Assembly (NCBI GenBank): GCA_900088475.1
Contig: FLMG01004277.1
Location: forward strand, 39,211 to 103,210
Direction: 5' to 3'
DNA from: Hyphochytrium catenoides
Lineage: Eukaryota > Sar > Hyphochytriomycetes > Hyphochytriales > Hyphochytriaceae
DNA: 64,000 nt
Below the pieces are notes generated by a model. That model had not been told where the DNA came from. It did not search any database and worked only from the letters and a program-made list of their open reading frames with translations. A program made the position numbers and the translations under genes. Positions 32,917 through 47,900 of the stretch are shown piece by piece (position 1 is the stretch's first letter; every line of letters starts with the position of its first letter).

Positions 32917-35900
32917 ATGGCAAGAGTCAGGACTCACACACGTCACTCCATTACCGGAGCTGAGAAGCTCTCGGACATGACAGGAACGGAGGGAGACTTT
33001 CCTCCTCAGCAGTTCTTGAAGTATGGCATGGTCATCTGCCTCTTCAATGAAGACATTGGGGGATTCCTCTCCTCCGAAGGCTTCTCAGACCAGTCCTTGC
33101 TTATTCAGGCCGCAGAAGACAGAGGTGGGGTGCTAGTCCCTCATCGATATGTCAGAGACTGTCTTTTTGAGGTGGTGCCGCGAAGGGCCCACGAGGCTGA
33201 GACTGCCCTTAGGGCGGCAATGGACAGGTAAGTCGCGAGCAACGGAAAAAGATAAAAGAGTTAGTGAGAAAGGCCCGAAGTGGAGTAAGAAAGTATAATC
33301 CGATGACAGGGTCGACGAGCCTCATAGGTAGAGGAGGTTCTGAACAAGTATGTGATATGCGGGGAGAGAGTAAGGGAGAAGAGTGGACGGACAGCTCACA
33401 AGAGAGCGAAAACGAGCAGCCGATAAAAGACAAGCATTTGCAGCTCTTTGGATGGGGGCGAGTAGATTGAAGTGATCGAAGTGAGACGATGCAGCCATAC
33501 ACAGCGAGAACACATCCTCGTACATCTGAAGCCTCGTCGCAGCTTGCTACAATATGTCCGCATTTTCTTAGAGCGCCTAACATTCTTCCCTTTCTATCTT
33601 CTGATCATGTAGAAAGCCCGGCCGGGGCCCGCAAAGTGCTTCTGTTATTGAAGAAGTCTATGGAGAGAACTTCGAAGAAATATCGGATCTGAAGTGGAAG
33701 GCTGACAACGAGAAAAAAGTGAATGAACTCTCCCAGAAGAAGTTCATGGGCACGACTGTGAAGTACGGTGCATATATACAGCTGCGACACGTCAAGACCA
33801 ATCGGTATATCAGTGTTAATGCCAAGAGAACGGGAGACAGGGATAAAGGTAAGAAGATAGGGAAGCGGAAGTTGTGAGCTGAGCAAGCTTGAGGCTTAAG
33901 AGAAGGCGGAAGTTAGCGTAGCAATAGCAACCATTTTTCCGGAAGGAAGAGGCCAGTATGAAGGGCTGTGTGATTTTGGTTCACTAACGCATGCCTTAAC
34001 TCATAAGTTCATGAGGGGCTTTCTCGGCCTTTCTACTGCTTGCACATTTTCTGTTTGTCTCACCTTCCTCTTCTCATCTCACGTTTCGTTCTATTTCATC
34101 ACTAATGCGTCTAATCACTCAGGCATCTACCAAGCAGAGGTAGCGGAGAGCTCAGATGGAGCGCACTTTACCATTCTTCCTCGCTTTAAACTTCGAGAAC
34201 AGGGCGAGCCGGCACAGCTTTGTGACCACCTTATTTTTGTCCACCATCTTCAGAAGCTCAAGCTCTATCTCAACGTAGCAGAACAGGAGGGTGCAGCCAC
34301 CTCCTCGTCATCTTGGGTGGTCAACTCCTCCACACGCTCCGTCGCAAAGTGGAGGATCCACCTGTTCAATGATATTCATGAAGCGGATAGGCTTCGGACG
34401 ACTGTTCTAAAGGCCGGAGATTGCATTCGCCTTCTGCATGTCGAGTCAGACTCCTTACTCACCTATGAAGGATCAGATATACCTCGAACCGCCATACAAG
34501 GTATTCAGCGCCGCGTAGAGCCCCTCTCTGCAATTGGCTTTTGGCCCCTGGCTGAAGTTATCCTTCATAACTAACAGCTTTTCTTTTTTGGTTCACTTAC
34601 AAGGGACGACAACTCAAAACGTCTTTGTCAAGGCGATCCACATTTTCCTCCAGTTCCGTTGCCTAGTCTAATCTTGCTTTCAACGCTGGACCGGCATAAT
34701 CGCTTATTTGTTGTTACTCTGCCCCCAGACATCCAAGATTCAGGGAGGAGGAAGCCTCTTCTGGCGCCTGCGGTTGCGGAAGATAGTGACCTGTCTTCTT
34801 CCTACGGTTATTCCGGCTCCGACTCTAACTCCTTATGGGAGATAGAGTTTGCTTCTTCTTGTGAGGGAGGGCCTGTGGATTGGTCTTCTCTGTGCAGATT
34901 ACGGCATCTATGTACTGGAAAGTACCTCAGCATGAAGCTGCTACCTTTGGCCCTGTCATCGCAAGAGCAGAAACAGGCTGATAGAGAATCGCCTGAAAGG
35001 GGTAAGTTCTGAAGTCAATATAGGAGTGAATGAATCTATCATCTCCTGGAGAGCAGGCCAGAAGGCTTGCTGCGCAAGTATGGCTTTGACGGTGGGAGAA
35101 AATGATATAGCAATCGGATGAAGACTGAGACAAGGGCCCTGATAGAGAAGCAGAAGGTTGACGGAGACAAGAGAATAAGATCGTAGACTGACAACCGCCT
35201 TTCCGCACTCATCTGCTTTGTAGTCTCCACATCGGTTGACGAGGAATCAGGTCCTCCGCTCCCCGAGGGTAAGTGGGCGCCTAATAATTGGGAAGAAAGC
35301 TGTGTTATACCCCTTCAACGCTTGCTAGTCAGTCTCGACTCACTACCATTCTCGGGTTTGCCCTTACTCTTCCTTTTATCTTTGTCTTTATGTGGCCTCT
35401 TGATCCAAGGAATCTCGTTGCTCTTGGTAGCAAGAGGAGAGGCCGTCGCTTCTCTCATTTTAGCTAACAAGTGCTTGATAGTCCCTTCAGTACAATATGC
35501 CATTGATGTCCTTGAGAACCCCCTCCCAGAAATGAGCAGTGTCTTTACGTTTAAAAGTCTCTCCTTAGCAACTCCAAGGTAAGCTCTCCAGGCCCACTTG
35601 TTGATACTCTACTTCCTATGTCCCTGCCTTCTTCTGTCGCAGCTAGTGAGAGAGAGAAAGTTCGCAGATGGAGGGATGAAGCTTCGTATGGAGATTTGGT
35701 AGTGCAACAGCGCTTGACCTTGTCATATTAACTTGCTGCTTTGCCTCAGTTCGGAAATAGAGCATGGGTCGGTCGTGAGAGTAGTAAACAATGACTATGG
35801 AGCTTGCCTCCATTCAGGAGCAAGCAATGAGGATGAAGGAGGAGGGTACGCCTCCTCCAGTCGTCGTTCACCTCGGAAAGGTCTCCGCAATTGGCCCCTC

Positions 35901-38900
35901 GCCGCAACGCAGGGGGGAAATAGGCCTGAAGATGCCTTCAAGATGATTCCTGTGTCTCAGGAAGAAATGAATGACACCTTGCAACTTCTGTCTATGAAGC
36001 CGTCCCTGCAAGAGGTAAACCACTTTCTTCACGCATACGACCCTTCAGCCTTTGCCAACCTCTAGCAGGCTTTGAAATACCTGCTTATCATGTTGTCTCG
36101 CAGCACATTCAATACCTGCGGCAGCATAAAGCACTGCCGCCCATTGACCCTCTACGAAAGATCGAAAGAATTCTTGGAAACCTCATATTCTTTTGCATTG
36201 ATTCCCTTGACCCAGATCCATTAATGGCAAACGGTAAGCTAGTAAAACCTTGAAATGGGTCCTTCATTGTCGACGTCTTTTTGCCCAAGTGCTCCGGTAC
36301 TGTTTCTTTGATATGTCCTTACTCTCTTCTGTGCACTGTCCATATGGTAGCCGTATCTTGTCACTCTCACCCCTGACCTTCGCCTTGTGGTCTAAGGCGA
36401 GTCGATCCGCCAACGACAGCGTCTCTTCCGGTTCCAGCAGTACATTGAGCTCTTGACAGACTTCATCAAGTGTCACTTCTCAGTTTGGGGAGGACCACTT
36501 GACATCAAGTTTCTCGTTGCTTCGGCAGCAAATACTGCCGCTTCAAGCTCAGACGGCATTAGCAATGAGCTAAAATCCCCAAGGAGAAGGACTCAACCTC
36601 TTCTGACCGGATTGACAAGCTGGACCGAGGTACGGAAGGCCAACTCTCAGAGGATAATGGACGCTTTACGAAGCCGAGAAAAGATGTCAGTGCTGAGGCG
36701 AGTACTAAGACTGGCCAACCGCTTGCTATATCACATATTCAAGGTAGGGAGAAGAGCATAGCACATTGGAGAGTACAGAGGCGAGTCAGGGTGTGATGGC
36801 GGAGCTCACCACAATTGACTAGCGAAAGAAAAAGAAAAAGTAAGGAGAAATGGAGGTGAAAAGCCTTCTCACACAATCCTCGTCCTGTGTCCTCTCAGGA
36901 TGACCATAAGAACCAACTGCTGGCGTCACGATGTGTGTTTCCTGCTTTTCTGCATCTCATTGGTGGCGGCTTTGGCGTTAGCGAGCCTCTTGCTCGGCTC
37001 CTGCAGGAGAATCGGGCTCTCATTGAGCAATTGGACGTTGAGATCGTGGGACAATTCTTTGACATCATGACGCGGAGCGAAAGAAACTTGAGATTTCTTT
37101 TCTTTCTCAAGACTCTTTGCTCTGCTGGGGGAAGAGGTGTACCTCGAATGCAGGTGAGAATGGGATACCTGGGCAGCATTGATAGAGAAATGAGGCAAAG
37201 CCACAACACACATTGCGCCCCTTCCATAGCAATGTTCTCAGCTTGCTTTCTTCTATCTATTCCGCCGTAACCCTAACCTCACACTCCATTGCACTTCATC
37301 GATGACCACTAGGAAAATATTGGAGACTATATCCTACAAAGTGAATTACTTCCCGGCTATGTCACTCTAATGCAGTCGGACCCCACGGAACCCAATAGAA
37401 TGGTCGTTAAGAGCCCGACTGCCTCTTCGTGGTGCCCTTTGGAAGTCTTTGTAGTTCGAACCAACATGCTGAGAGACAAAGAAGGACAATTCTTTCTAGC
37501 CTCTCTCTCTCTCTATTCTCATCTTTGCTTGGATAGGAACTATGCGAGTATAGAAAAGGTGGGCTGTCCAATGGTTCCTTGAAAAATTTCGTACGTCTCT
37601 ATGGTCTTACACCACTAAGCCAGCACTTTCCCTTTCTTAGGTGACACGAATACTGCCCCGCAGCACTATCTTTGAAAACCTTCGAGACCAGCGGCTGCCG
37701 CTCACTGCCAGGGCGGAACTTTGCCAGATCCTCATCCACTGTCACATTGATAAAGACCCACAGCGGCCCATCTCTCTCCCCAAGCTGACCCGAGTCTGGT
37801 CAAAGCTTGACCTCTCTCTTCCCAAGCACAACTTCGCTAAAGAAGAAAAGAGTGTGAAGGAAATTGAAGATGATCAACAGTTTTTCCATGATGTTAAGCG
37901 ATGGGCTTTATCGTATCTCTCACAAACAGAAGGAGTCATCGTCATCGCAGAAATAGAGAGAAATCGACTGACCTATCTCGTACTGAAGCTGATTCTAAAG
38001 CTTGTTGAGTGCGGATTTTTCTTTACCTATGAGGAGATCAAGACTCTGACTCGCCTGCTTGTCCTTCTGCTTGATGGGAGAAATGACTTGGTCACACGTT
38101 CCCCATCTTCTCCTCCTGTGGATTACACTCTGAATGGAAAGAACCATGGGAAGGCGAACATTCTAGCGGAACTCTCGCGGTCCTCCTTTCTGGCAGCACC
38201 TCCTTCCTCAGCAGCAGTGGACATTGACAACAGAAGTACAAGCAGTATCAACAGCTTTTCCCAGTTTACCGGCGGAAATGAACAGCAGCTTCAGAAAGTT
38301 CTTAATGCTGCCTCCAACAAGGGTGTCTCTACCTTGACTCGAATTGAGAGTGTAGGCGACGATGGAAAGGAACTTGGGGAGGATAGGGCTCAGCATAATA
38401 ACGTCGTCGCTTCTCGGGGGGACGCGGTAGAGGATGACAGAGATATGGAAGGCAAGCATTGGAGCTCAGGATTTGCAGGTAAGCTGCAATGTAGGAATGG
38501 AGACTGCTCCTTGCCTCCAAATGCGGCGCCCAATAAGGAAGAAAAGAGGTGGTTAACCAGGCGAAAGTAGAGGTATTTGCAAAAGGATATGGCTTAACGC
38601 ATCATTGCGCCTACTCTAGGTCGTTGGATGGGCCAGAGCCCAAAACCTCAGAGCACAGTGCGACAAGGAGGACTGGAGTCTTTAGACTTCTCTGAAGCTG
38701 CTAACAAGAAGCAAAGAATCGCCGAGGTCCGCTATGAGAAGAACGACCTTAACCTGGCAGTTATGAAGATAAAGGAAGAAATATGTTCCATTCTTCTCAT
38801 TATTGACAACATTCATCAAGACTACCAGCTGTCAAGAATGTTGACTGAGATAAAGAGCAAGGAAGCAGAGAAGAGCTACCACTTCGACGTGCATAAGCTA

Positions 38901-41900
38901 ATTTCGTCCCTCTCCGCGGATGTGCTAGGTGAGAGTCCCCTCTGGCACGAGTGTATCCTCAATTTCCCCCCATTGGATGAGCGTGGTAGCTCTGTCGCCG
39001 CCCATCCCCGACACGTAGTCTCACAGACACGCTCTCTCTTTTCAGCCAAGCAGGGGCACGAGAATGACTATTCTCTCCAACAGCTGGCCGGCATGGACTT
39101 GGTGCCAATTTGCTTGGATCTCCTACTCTATGAATCACCGTCTCTCGTCTCAAAAGTAGTTCCACTCATCCATCGAATGTACAGCAAGGTATACCCTGTT
39201 CGCTTTGGCTTTTCTGTCGCTTGAAGGAGACTCAGCTTCGGTTCCTTGCCTCCATGGACCTATAAACATTCACGTCTGTTTATCTTTTTGTCAAAGTTAC
39301 CCAGACTTGGCGATGCGTCGGTCAACCCTTATCTCCTTCCGCTGTTCTCCCCGTTGTTCGCCCTCTTTTCAGCCAACTCCAATTCTCCTTATGCCGCTTT
39401 TGCTGTGTACCGTTTCTCCTCTCTACCGGTGATGGCGTTGTGTCTAATAATATGTCCTTGTTAGACGGAGTACTTGGTTGCCAACCTCAAGAAGACACAG
39501 ATCTTGGTTGAAGAGGACACAATCAAAATCTATAGCGACCTTCAACAGTGCGTACCACCCGTTGTCCTTTTGCCTCTCACGTTCTTCAATCTTTTTTCAG
39601 AAGTTATAGAGGTTGTGGTAGCCGTGTATATTCAACCTTATTGGATTGCACATAGCGTTTTATAATGCATATGATCTGTCTGTTATGTCACACTGGGGCT
39701 CTGCTTTGACCCTGCCATCAATCTGTTTCCTTTGTGTGCTGTAACAGATCTGTGGACAAGCTCAGGAGTCTCAGCGAGATGACTGAAGTATGGCTAGACA
39801 TGAAGGATGATGAAGATGTTTTTAAGGCTCGGGACGTCGGTCGGCTGCTTCGCAAGCTCATAAACACCATGATGGTAAGATGCAGATTTTCCTTTTAGTC
39901 TTCATCCCCAGTCCTGCGTAGTGGCTGTCGAACAACGCTTAAACCTATACTTTCCTCCTCAGACGCGCCAGAGCTCTCAGACGCTGTCGAGTTCTAGGTA
40001 TGTGTACCCTGTTCAATTCAAAGTTGAACAAGCTTACTGAGGTGCTTTTCAGATCTTTAGAGGAGGACGTTGCTCCAGCGACCACCGCCACGCCACACAG
40101 TGTAAGCGAAAGGATAGGGCTAAGAAAAGCAGATAATGATATGGGTTTCTGACGTATAATGACAGGAGATCTAATTATCTTCTTGTCTACCTCTTTAGGA
40201 GCAAGCAGTGGCCTTAGAGCTGTCGGAAGGCCTGCTTTCGCTTTCTGGCGTACCGCTATTCCCAGCAGATAAGAATGGTCATGAAGCTAGGCGTCTCTTG
40301 AGAAACTTGGAGGCCCACAGACATACAGTCAATCTCATAGCTGACGGTTCGCATCTATTTTCAACTGCGCAGGTCGGCCGCTACTCTCTGTCCCAATCTT
40401 ATCATATCTCTTCCCGACAAGAGGATAATGAGCCTTTTTTTATTTTGGCATTCGCGTCTGCGGTTGGAACGCTAGTTGTCTCTCTTGATTGTCCTACGGG
40501 CCTAAAGCAAGGGAGCGTAGTAAGGTTCCAAAGGCTTTCCCATGGTGGTCGCTCCTTATTCTCTTTTCGACCCAACTCGTTGTCCACAGGAGCAGGGCAG
40601 TCGACCCCTCACTCCTCGCTCGAGCAGAGCAGTCAGCGCGGTGGAGCCTGTAGCTCTTCATTCTAGGGATGAGGGCCCGGCTGTCATGTAAGAACACATC
40701 CTCAATGGTTTCCAAAGCGTTAAAGTTTCTGGCCTGACGCTCTTCGGCTTTTAACGATTCTCTCATAGTCCTTTGTGCCCTTGCCTCCGCCTTCCTCATA
40801 CGCTTACCTCACTTCTTCGTCCTCTCATTACTACGTAGATCTTCTGAGCGGCGTCACCTGGTGCGGGATATATATCGCTACTGCTACCTTTTTCTACGGG
40901 TTTTCTGCGCGGGGAATTCATCGAACCAGAGTGTCCTGATCGAGCACGTCCCGATCTTTATTGACCATATAGGGACACTCAGCGAACCCCTCGACTTGCT
41001 GCGGTAAGCCCGGGGCCGGCTCTGTGAGATTACATAGGAGCGAGCGAGAGGTGGACACTTCAGCATAGGTGAAAGGGAGATCATTTTGGTGTATGGCATT
41101 GTAAAGCAGCCCGCTGGCCGACACGATATCGTATAGGACACTCCTAGTTAACGACGTCAGGCCACCATTGCCCTACCTCCACAATAGCAGTATGAAGGGA
41201 GGTTCAATACGAAGAGGGAAAGGAAAAGGCAGATAGTGAGAGACAGATAGCGGGACAGAGGTTAGAGGGACTGGTGTGCCTGAGGTACATGCTTAGCAAC
41301 CCAAATGTCGCCTACGCTGTCTGATTGCCACAGGGAAATATATCGAAACAATGCGACCTTATCTCTCACTATCACAGAGGAAAGCATCCAGTCCCTCTTC
41401 CGCGTCACGTTGGAGCAGAACGTGCTGCATCCTCAGCTCTTTGATCTGCTAGAGAACCTAGTGATCGTTCAGGGCATCCCGCTGCAGAAGACTCAAAACG
41501 TCGTCTTAAGCGCCATTTTGGATCATGAGAACTCCGCGTTGATCTTGAGGTTTATGGATGACTCCGATGAATTTCTGGAGAGCATCATGAGCCTATGTGA
41601 TGCCCCTGGTAAGGACAGACAGATCGCAGAGATCTTAGTCAGTTCAGCTGTCGTTCACTTGTGAGTGCTGCCTTTACCTGCGCTTGACATCATTCAGTGT
41701 ACATGGCAAATTGTGTTCTTTGTTACTTCACTTGTGCGCGTCTCCATTGACCGCTTCAGCAGCTTCATTGTTATACACTCTACCCTCTGCCTCTTTGGCC
41801 ATTGCTCACAATAATTCTTATTCCCTAACGCTCTGGATACGTCGGTTCTCCATGTATCGGCAGGGGGCGAGTGTGATGAGGACATTATGTACTACGTCCG

Positions 41901-44900
41901 TCTTATTCAGCTGCTGGCTGCATGCTGCGAGAATAACAACGTGCAGACCAAATCCCGCTGTCAGGGTGTCTTCAGCTTGAAGACCATCATCGCGCTTCTT
42001 AGTGAGGACTCGTGCGATATGCGACTGAAAAGGGCGCTGGTGAACTTCATGAAGAACGTCTACATAGAGAGCGATAGACTCTTCTCCAACGACAATGGGG
42101 AACAATTCCAAGTTCTCCGATGCCTGAGAACGCTCTCTCAAGACATGATCCTAAGTTTCATGAGTTCAATCCTGGAGATCGAGAACCGCCTAGGTAAACT
42201 GATTTGAAGCAGAAAAAGGCATGCCGATGCCATCGGGATCCCTCCTTCCCTGTTACCTCTATCGCCTATGGCCCAGTGTTCGTCTTGTTTTGCCAGACTT
42301 TAGAGTGACAATGTGGGCCGCTTCTTGGGCTTCTGGCCCTCCACCTTCTCTCGCTAAGCCTCTGACCTACCCAGATTTGACGGATGCTTCCAACGTGACC
42401 GTCCGAGACGACTGTCTGCCAAAGGCGCTGCTCTTCCATGGAATCCTCCCCTGCTGCAAGCTCATCTTCACAAAGATATTCGACCTGAAGCTCGTGCAGA
42501 ATATGCACAAGGACGCTGCAGAGGGTTTCGCGAAGGGTCAGTGTGTTCTATAGACGAACATACCGTCTGATTGGCTAACAAATCCTTTTGTAACTCGTCA
42601 AACTCCCCAATCTCTCATGAAATCTCCTCTCCTGCGGTTACCACTGTTGAATCCACTCACCTCTTTTAGACCTGGAGCTCACAATTTCCGTCTGTGGAGT
42701 GGAGCACTGGCTTTCTGGACGGGATGAAGCGGAGCTTCGAGAGGCGGCTCGCTCTTTCGATGCAATCATTGGACGTGTCACTTGTAGTGAGCTAGCTGAG
42801 AAGTCAGCTAGGAAATGGCGGCCCACAGTGATGAGACATACACGTGTTAATCCATCCGAACTGCGGCAGATGTGCGTATAGTAGAGCTACTTCCCTCAGT
42901 CCCAAATTAGCCTAGATATCTCTATCTGCCTACCACCGCTGTTTCCCTCGTGTCTGATCCACCCATTGCAATTGTAGCTTTCACCCTCAGGATCAGTTCT
43001 CGAGCTCCAGGCTGACAATCAGCTCCACCGGCAGCTCCTCACCTCGCAAGCGCACTCGCTTCTCTGAGATTTTTGCATCCCCAAGTCAGGTGGAGATAAC
43101 CATGGAGCACATAGCGGTGGCCTCCCAGAAAACCTCGACCCCTTCTCTGCCTCTTACTATTCGACCTGTGGAAAGCCCCGGACACGCTAGGAGCAGGTCG
43201 AGCTTGCTAGGAAGGAGAAGGATCAGTGGGACAGCGAAGGTGCTGCGAAGTCTACACTTTACTCTTGTTGTTCTTTATCTCTGTTGTTCCCTTTCTTGCT
43301 CCCCTTGCATGCATGTAAGGTGTATTAGAGGTATCGCCAGACGTTGTTTGACTTCATCACCTCTTGCCCCTCCTCTGCCATGTTCCCTTCGTCAACCGCC
43401 AAATCAGATGAAAATGGCAACGATATCCGCTTTTGGAAGCCCTGGAAAGTCTGGGAAGGGAGGAGAACGATCGTGGGATGAGCAGCTAGTCTACCGTCTC
43501 ATACGCCAGATTACCTCAGATAGCGGCATCGCGCTCAGGATCAGGGCAGACTATAGGAAAATGGTAGGTAACCTGACAGGCTAACACTTCGAAGGAGAGA
43601 GTTTACATATGTCAAGTGCTCAAATGTCCTGAGTCGCCTTGTTGAGCCTTTAGTCAGCATCTTTCCACACCGTTGGTGACCTTAACTCCCTTTGCCCTTA
43701 GCTGTCGGACCTGGTGCTATACACCCGATCAGAGCATCGTCCTCTTGCTGATGGTGTCAACGGTGCTTACAAGCCTGACCTCTCGGTGCTCCTTGGAAAA
43801 CTCATCAAGCAAGTACAGCTGTCGCAGGTAAAATATGTTGCTTAATGAAGAGCTTCGTTAAGGGCTTGGTCCCTTTCTTCAAGTCAAGTTTTCTCGTACC
43901 TGGAGGAGCTCCAACGTGTAGTTCTATCTGTAGCGCGCCTGGTCCCGAGCTTCATTGTGGATACCAGCTTGCCAAGAGCGTCTGGGTCATTCACTTCCCT
44001 CTTCTTTCCATCTGACGCCTGCTCGTCGAGTGTAGGCCCCACAGAGAGAAGCGTCCTCCCATATCCTTCGCCTTCTTTGTACTCTACTAGAAGGGGAGAC
44101 CCCTGGATCAGAGGCCCGATATATTCTACAATGCTCGGTAGCCCAAGCAGGCGGGATAGCCCTAGTTGTGACTCGGGTGATGGAGCAGCAGGATGACACA
44201 GAGACTTTCAACTTCTGCATCAGGCTAGGTATTGCATTACTAGATGGCTGGAACGAGAAAAACCAGGTTCGTTTATATACCAACGTTCCTCGGGCTTCGG
44301 GGCTTCTGTCAACCTGCCCATAGACTGTCCTCAGGTTATCTATTTAGCTGTCCTAAATGGTTGGTGGGCCTTTGATATCTTCAGTTTAGCTTTCCCTACC
44401 TGCGTAAGACTAAAACTAATACCTGCTGCCCTCGCACATCTGCATGTTTAATGGGTGACTGCAACTTTAGGAGCTTTTCTTTGAGACAATTTCGTCTCCG
44501 AAGAGCTTCAACTTCTTTCCAAAGATTCACAAAGCGATGCAGAATCTTCTTCAAGAAGTTCAGCTGAAGACTCAGCAGGAGCTCAATGCTCCTCAACTTC
44601 AATGTCAGTCGTACATCTTTTCGGGGAGTTAACCTTTGGCTTTCGGCGTTGAAAGCGGTCAGTCATCGGGAACTTAATCTTACTTTCATCTCTATATGCT
44701 GTTGCTACCCTTACGATACAGCAGGGAAGAGGGAAAGTCGGGGGCTGAGCATCTCTGCAACGCCTTATACTGTGGATACCCAGAAGTTAGCAGAAGCAGG
44801 TAAGCCACTCTTCATCTTGCATCTGCCGCTTGTTTTACTCTTGAAGCATGGATGAACTAGCGCGCTCTTCTCTCAAAATGCGTGATATTGAAGCGCTGTC

Positions 44901-47900
44901 TTTATCCTTACCTCCTCTTTCTGACGTGACTACTTGCTGGACTTAGGTCTGAGAATTCTATCGTCCTATCCCTTGCCACTTCTCTCTCAAACCATCCCTT
45001 TGCAGGAGGGTCACTAGGAGATAACCTCGAAGAGATGACACGGATAGCGCGATTCTTACAGCTTTTGACTGAGAATCATTATCGTCCCACACAGCGACTG
45101 CTCCTTAATCAGGCTGCCTCACAGCTCAGTGTGAACATGGGAGAGTTAGTTGTTAACTGTCTTGTCGGCATGCATCACTTGCTTTCCGTGAGAAATTTAT
45201 CGGTAGGTCGAACAGTAGATGAAGAAGAAAGATATTGGTCCTTTAACGGGCTATCAGCCAGCAGGTTCTTGTCGTTGAAAAGGATTAAGCCTAACAGTAC
45301 CACTTTTCCTCTCTCTCTCACAGATGATTGAGCAGCTAGTGGACACCATAACAGAGTTCTGTCAGGGGCCGTGTTATGAGGCCCAGGAGTGCGTGGCAAA
45401 CTTCAGATTCATTACCGCTGTGAATACTCTGATGATTGGGAGAAATGTTAATGATCTGGCCCTTGCGGTAAGATGGCTGAAGCTGTAGCACACCTGGCAT
45501 GAGAACACAGGGAGGCGTTGAGTATGTCAGTGTTAGACCGAGCAATACGCTTGGTAGGGGCTGTAAAGGGCTGTAAGGGCCTGTAGAGTCTCTTTTACAG
45601 ACGCCGCCACCTACAAAGGATTCCTCTTTATGATCCTGGCCGATAGCTTCTTCCCCTCCATTGCATTGTTTGCTTTCTGGGCGGGCGGTGCAATTTGGAG
45701 CTGACTTCTCTTCATTTCTTTGCTCTCCCTTGTATCCCCAGAGAACGCGCACTCTTCGAGCCAAGCTGGTGAAGACCCTCCTTTCACTGTTCGAGGGTCG
45801 TACTGATAAAACAATCCATGAGCGTTTGAGGATGGAGCTATCAACAACTCAACTCAAGGAAAACCTCAGGGAGGTCTATGCCTACTTTATGAACAAATAC
45901 CGAGTGTACGTGGCGGGCCCTTCGTCCCAGAACACTTCTCAGATGTTCGCGCGCCTCCCTTCTGTTGACTCTCGTATATCCTCGCCGCCCTGACCCTCTT
46001 TATCCTATGTGCAGATATGAACGCAATGAAGCATGTGCATCCGACCCAATCATAGAGATGGGGTTCAACATCTACATTCTAATGCACCAGGTGAGCACTC
46101 TTAGTTAGTGGCTCTGTCATAACCCTTCTTTCTCTCTTTGCTTTCTAACCAACCTCCATGAGTGGAATCTTTTGGTGCTTCCAAGTTGTCTTTCCTCTTT
46201 CCAACCGTTCTAAGCGACCCACTTCGAAGAAATTGACTGAGGACTTCTCTCTTCTTTGAAGCTGATGGACTATGATCCAGATCTCCGTTCAGAATTTCAG
46301 CCAAAACCGCGAAGCCAACAAAGTCAAGCTGACGACTGGACAGAGCCCTTTCATCTCTTTGGGTCCGCTGTTGGAGCGGCGGGCGAGACCATTGATGCCG
46401 TCGGCGAAGCCTTCTTCTCTATTCATAAGCGAATCAAACAGGGACTAGGGTAAGCGGCGGAGGGGAATAGCGTCATTGAGAGACTCCGGAGAAGGGTAGT
46501 TGAAGACCGCCGATCTAACGACACCTCATCAGGATGAGCCCAAGGCCGAATCGCTTCAGTTATAGCGCCGCGTATGCCTTCTTTGAGAGAAACTGTGCTA
46601 GAGTGGAGGTAAGAAGAGAGCTTATCATTTCGAACCCACGGGGGCCCGTTCCCAACTGCATTGTTTAGAAGTTATCTTGTCTCTAAGCGTGCGTACCGGG
46701 TCCTTTGTAGGTGCTCTGGTATGAAGAGAGTAAAGGGAACATGCTCCTTCCTTGCTATTTTCCCATCCATCCTGTCTGCTTCTGCCTGTCGATGGAAGCC
46801 AGAGAAAAGATAGTCTGGGAGGTGGAGAGAGGAAGCGAGCGCCTGACGGGCTTTTCCCGAAGGGCTATGGACCTTGTGGTTGAGATGCGGGTGAGGCAAA
46901 GAAACTGTAACCTCACAGAGGAACAATACCGACTCTCCTTCTAAATATGGATCGGTTGGCTAGGGACACTTGGCATCATTTCTCTGACATAGCTTTCGCT
47001 TATGATTCTTAAGCCGCTGGCTCTCGGGTGCATTAAAAGTTAATCGCCGCGACTGGCCCCTAATATTCTTGTTCCTTTAGCACCAAAGTTACCTCCTCAG
47101 GCATCGCAAGCTCCTTCTTCCAATCTCAAGAAACGGGAACCGCTTCAAGTTCTTAGCATTCGTTCTGGCAGTGGTCATCAACCTCCTTGTCTTCTTCTTC
47201 TACAGAGCTCCAGGCATCACTGGCACGCCCCTGCTTGATTTAGAGAGAGGAGGAGATCTATCGTTCTCCGTACCTCTGCTTGGGAAACAGATTAACACGG
47301 CTATTCTCATTCTTTGTTGGTGTCAGGTGAGAATCTTTGGAGAGGAGAGAGGAAGAACGAACCCGTCCAGAGGCCCAACCCTGAAGCGCGGTTGACGAGC
47401 CTAAACGCCACTGTTGTCCAGTTGGCTTCTTAATTTTGATTATGGCTTTGAACCCTCTCTGTACTTTCGTCTTTGAACTGTCCTTTTATCCCTGTCGCTG
47501 TGCCGGCTATCGCACCTCATCATGGACTCTTCCTTCGTGGTTCTTGTCATTCTTTCTCTTCACTAGCTCTTCTCTAACTCGTACTTGATGCAGGTGGTGG
47601 CCTCGGTTCTCGTCGTCCTAAGCTTCATGGTGAACGAGGCGCCCCCTATCCTAGAAAAGCGATGGAAGCGATGGAAAGAAGATCTCTTCCATCAGACCTC
47701 GGATGGGAGACTGCAAGGAAAGGAGATAGACAGACGTCTTCGGCATATGAAAGAGCCGATCATCTTTCCACTCTTCGGTGAGCTTCCTAGCCTTTGACTC
47801 CCTCTCCCTTCTGACTTGTCAGTTCAGAGCATTCGCCTTGCCTAACAATCAGATTGCGTTCGCTTACCTTCGTGTCGTTTATCCTGCGACCACTCGCAGT

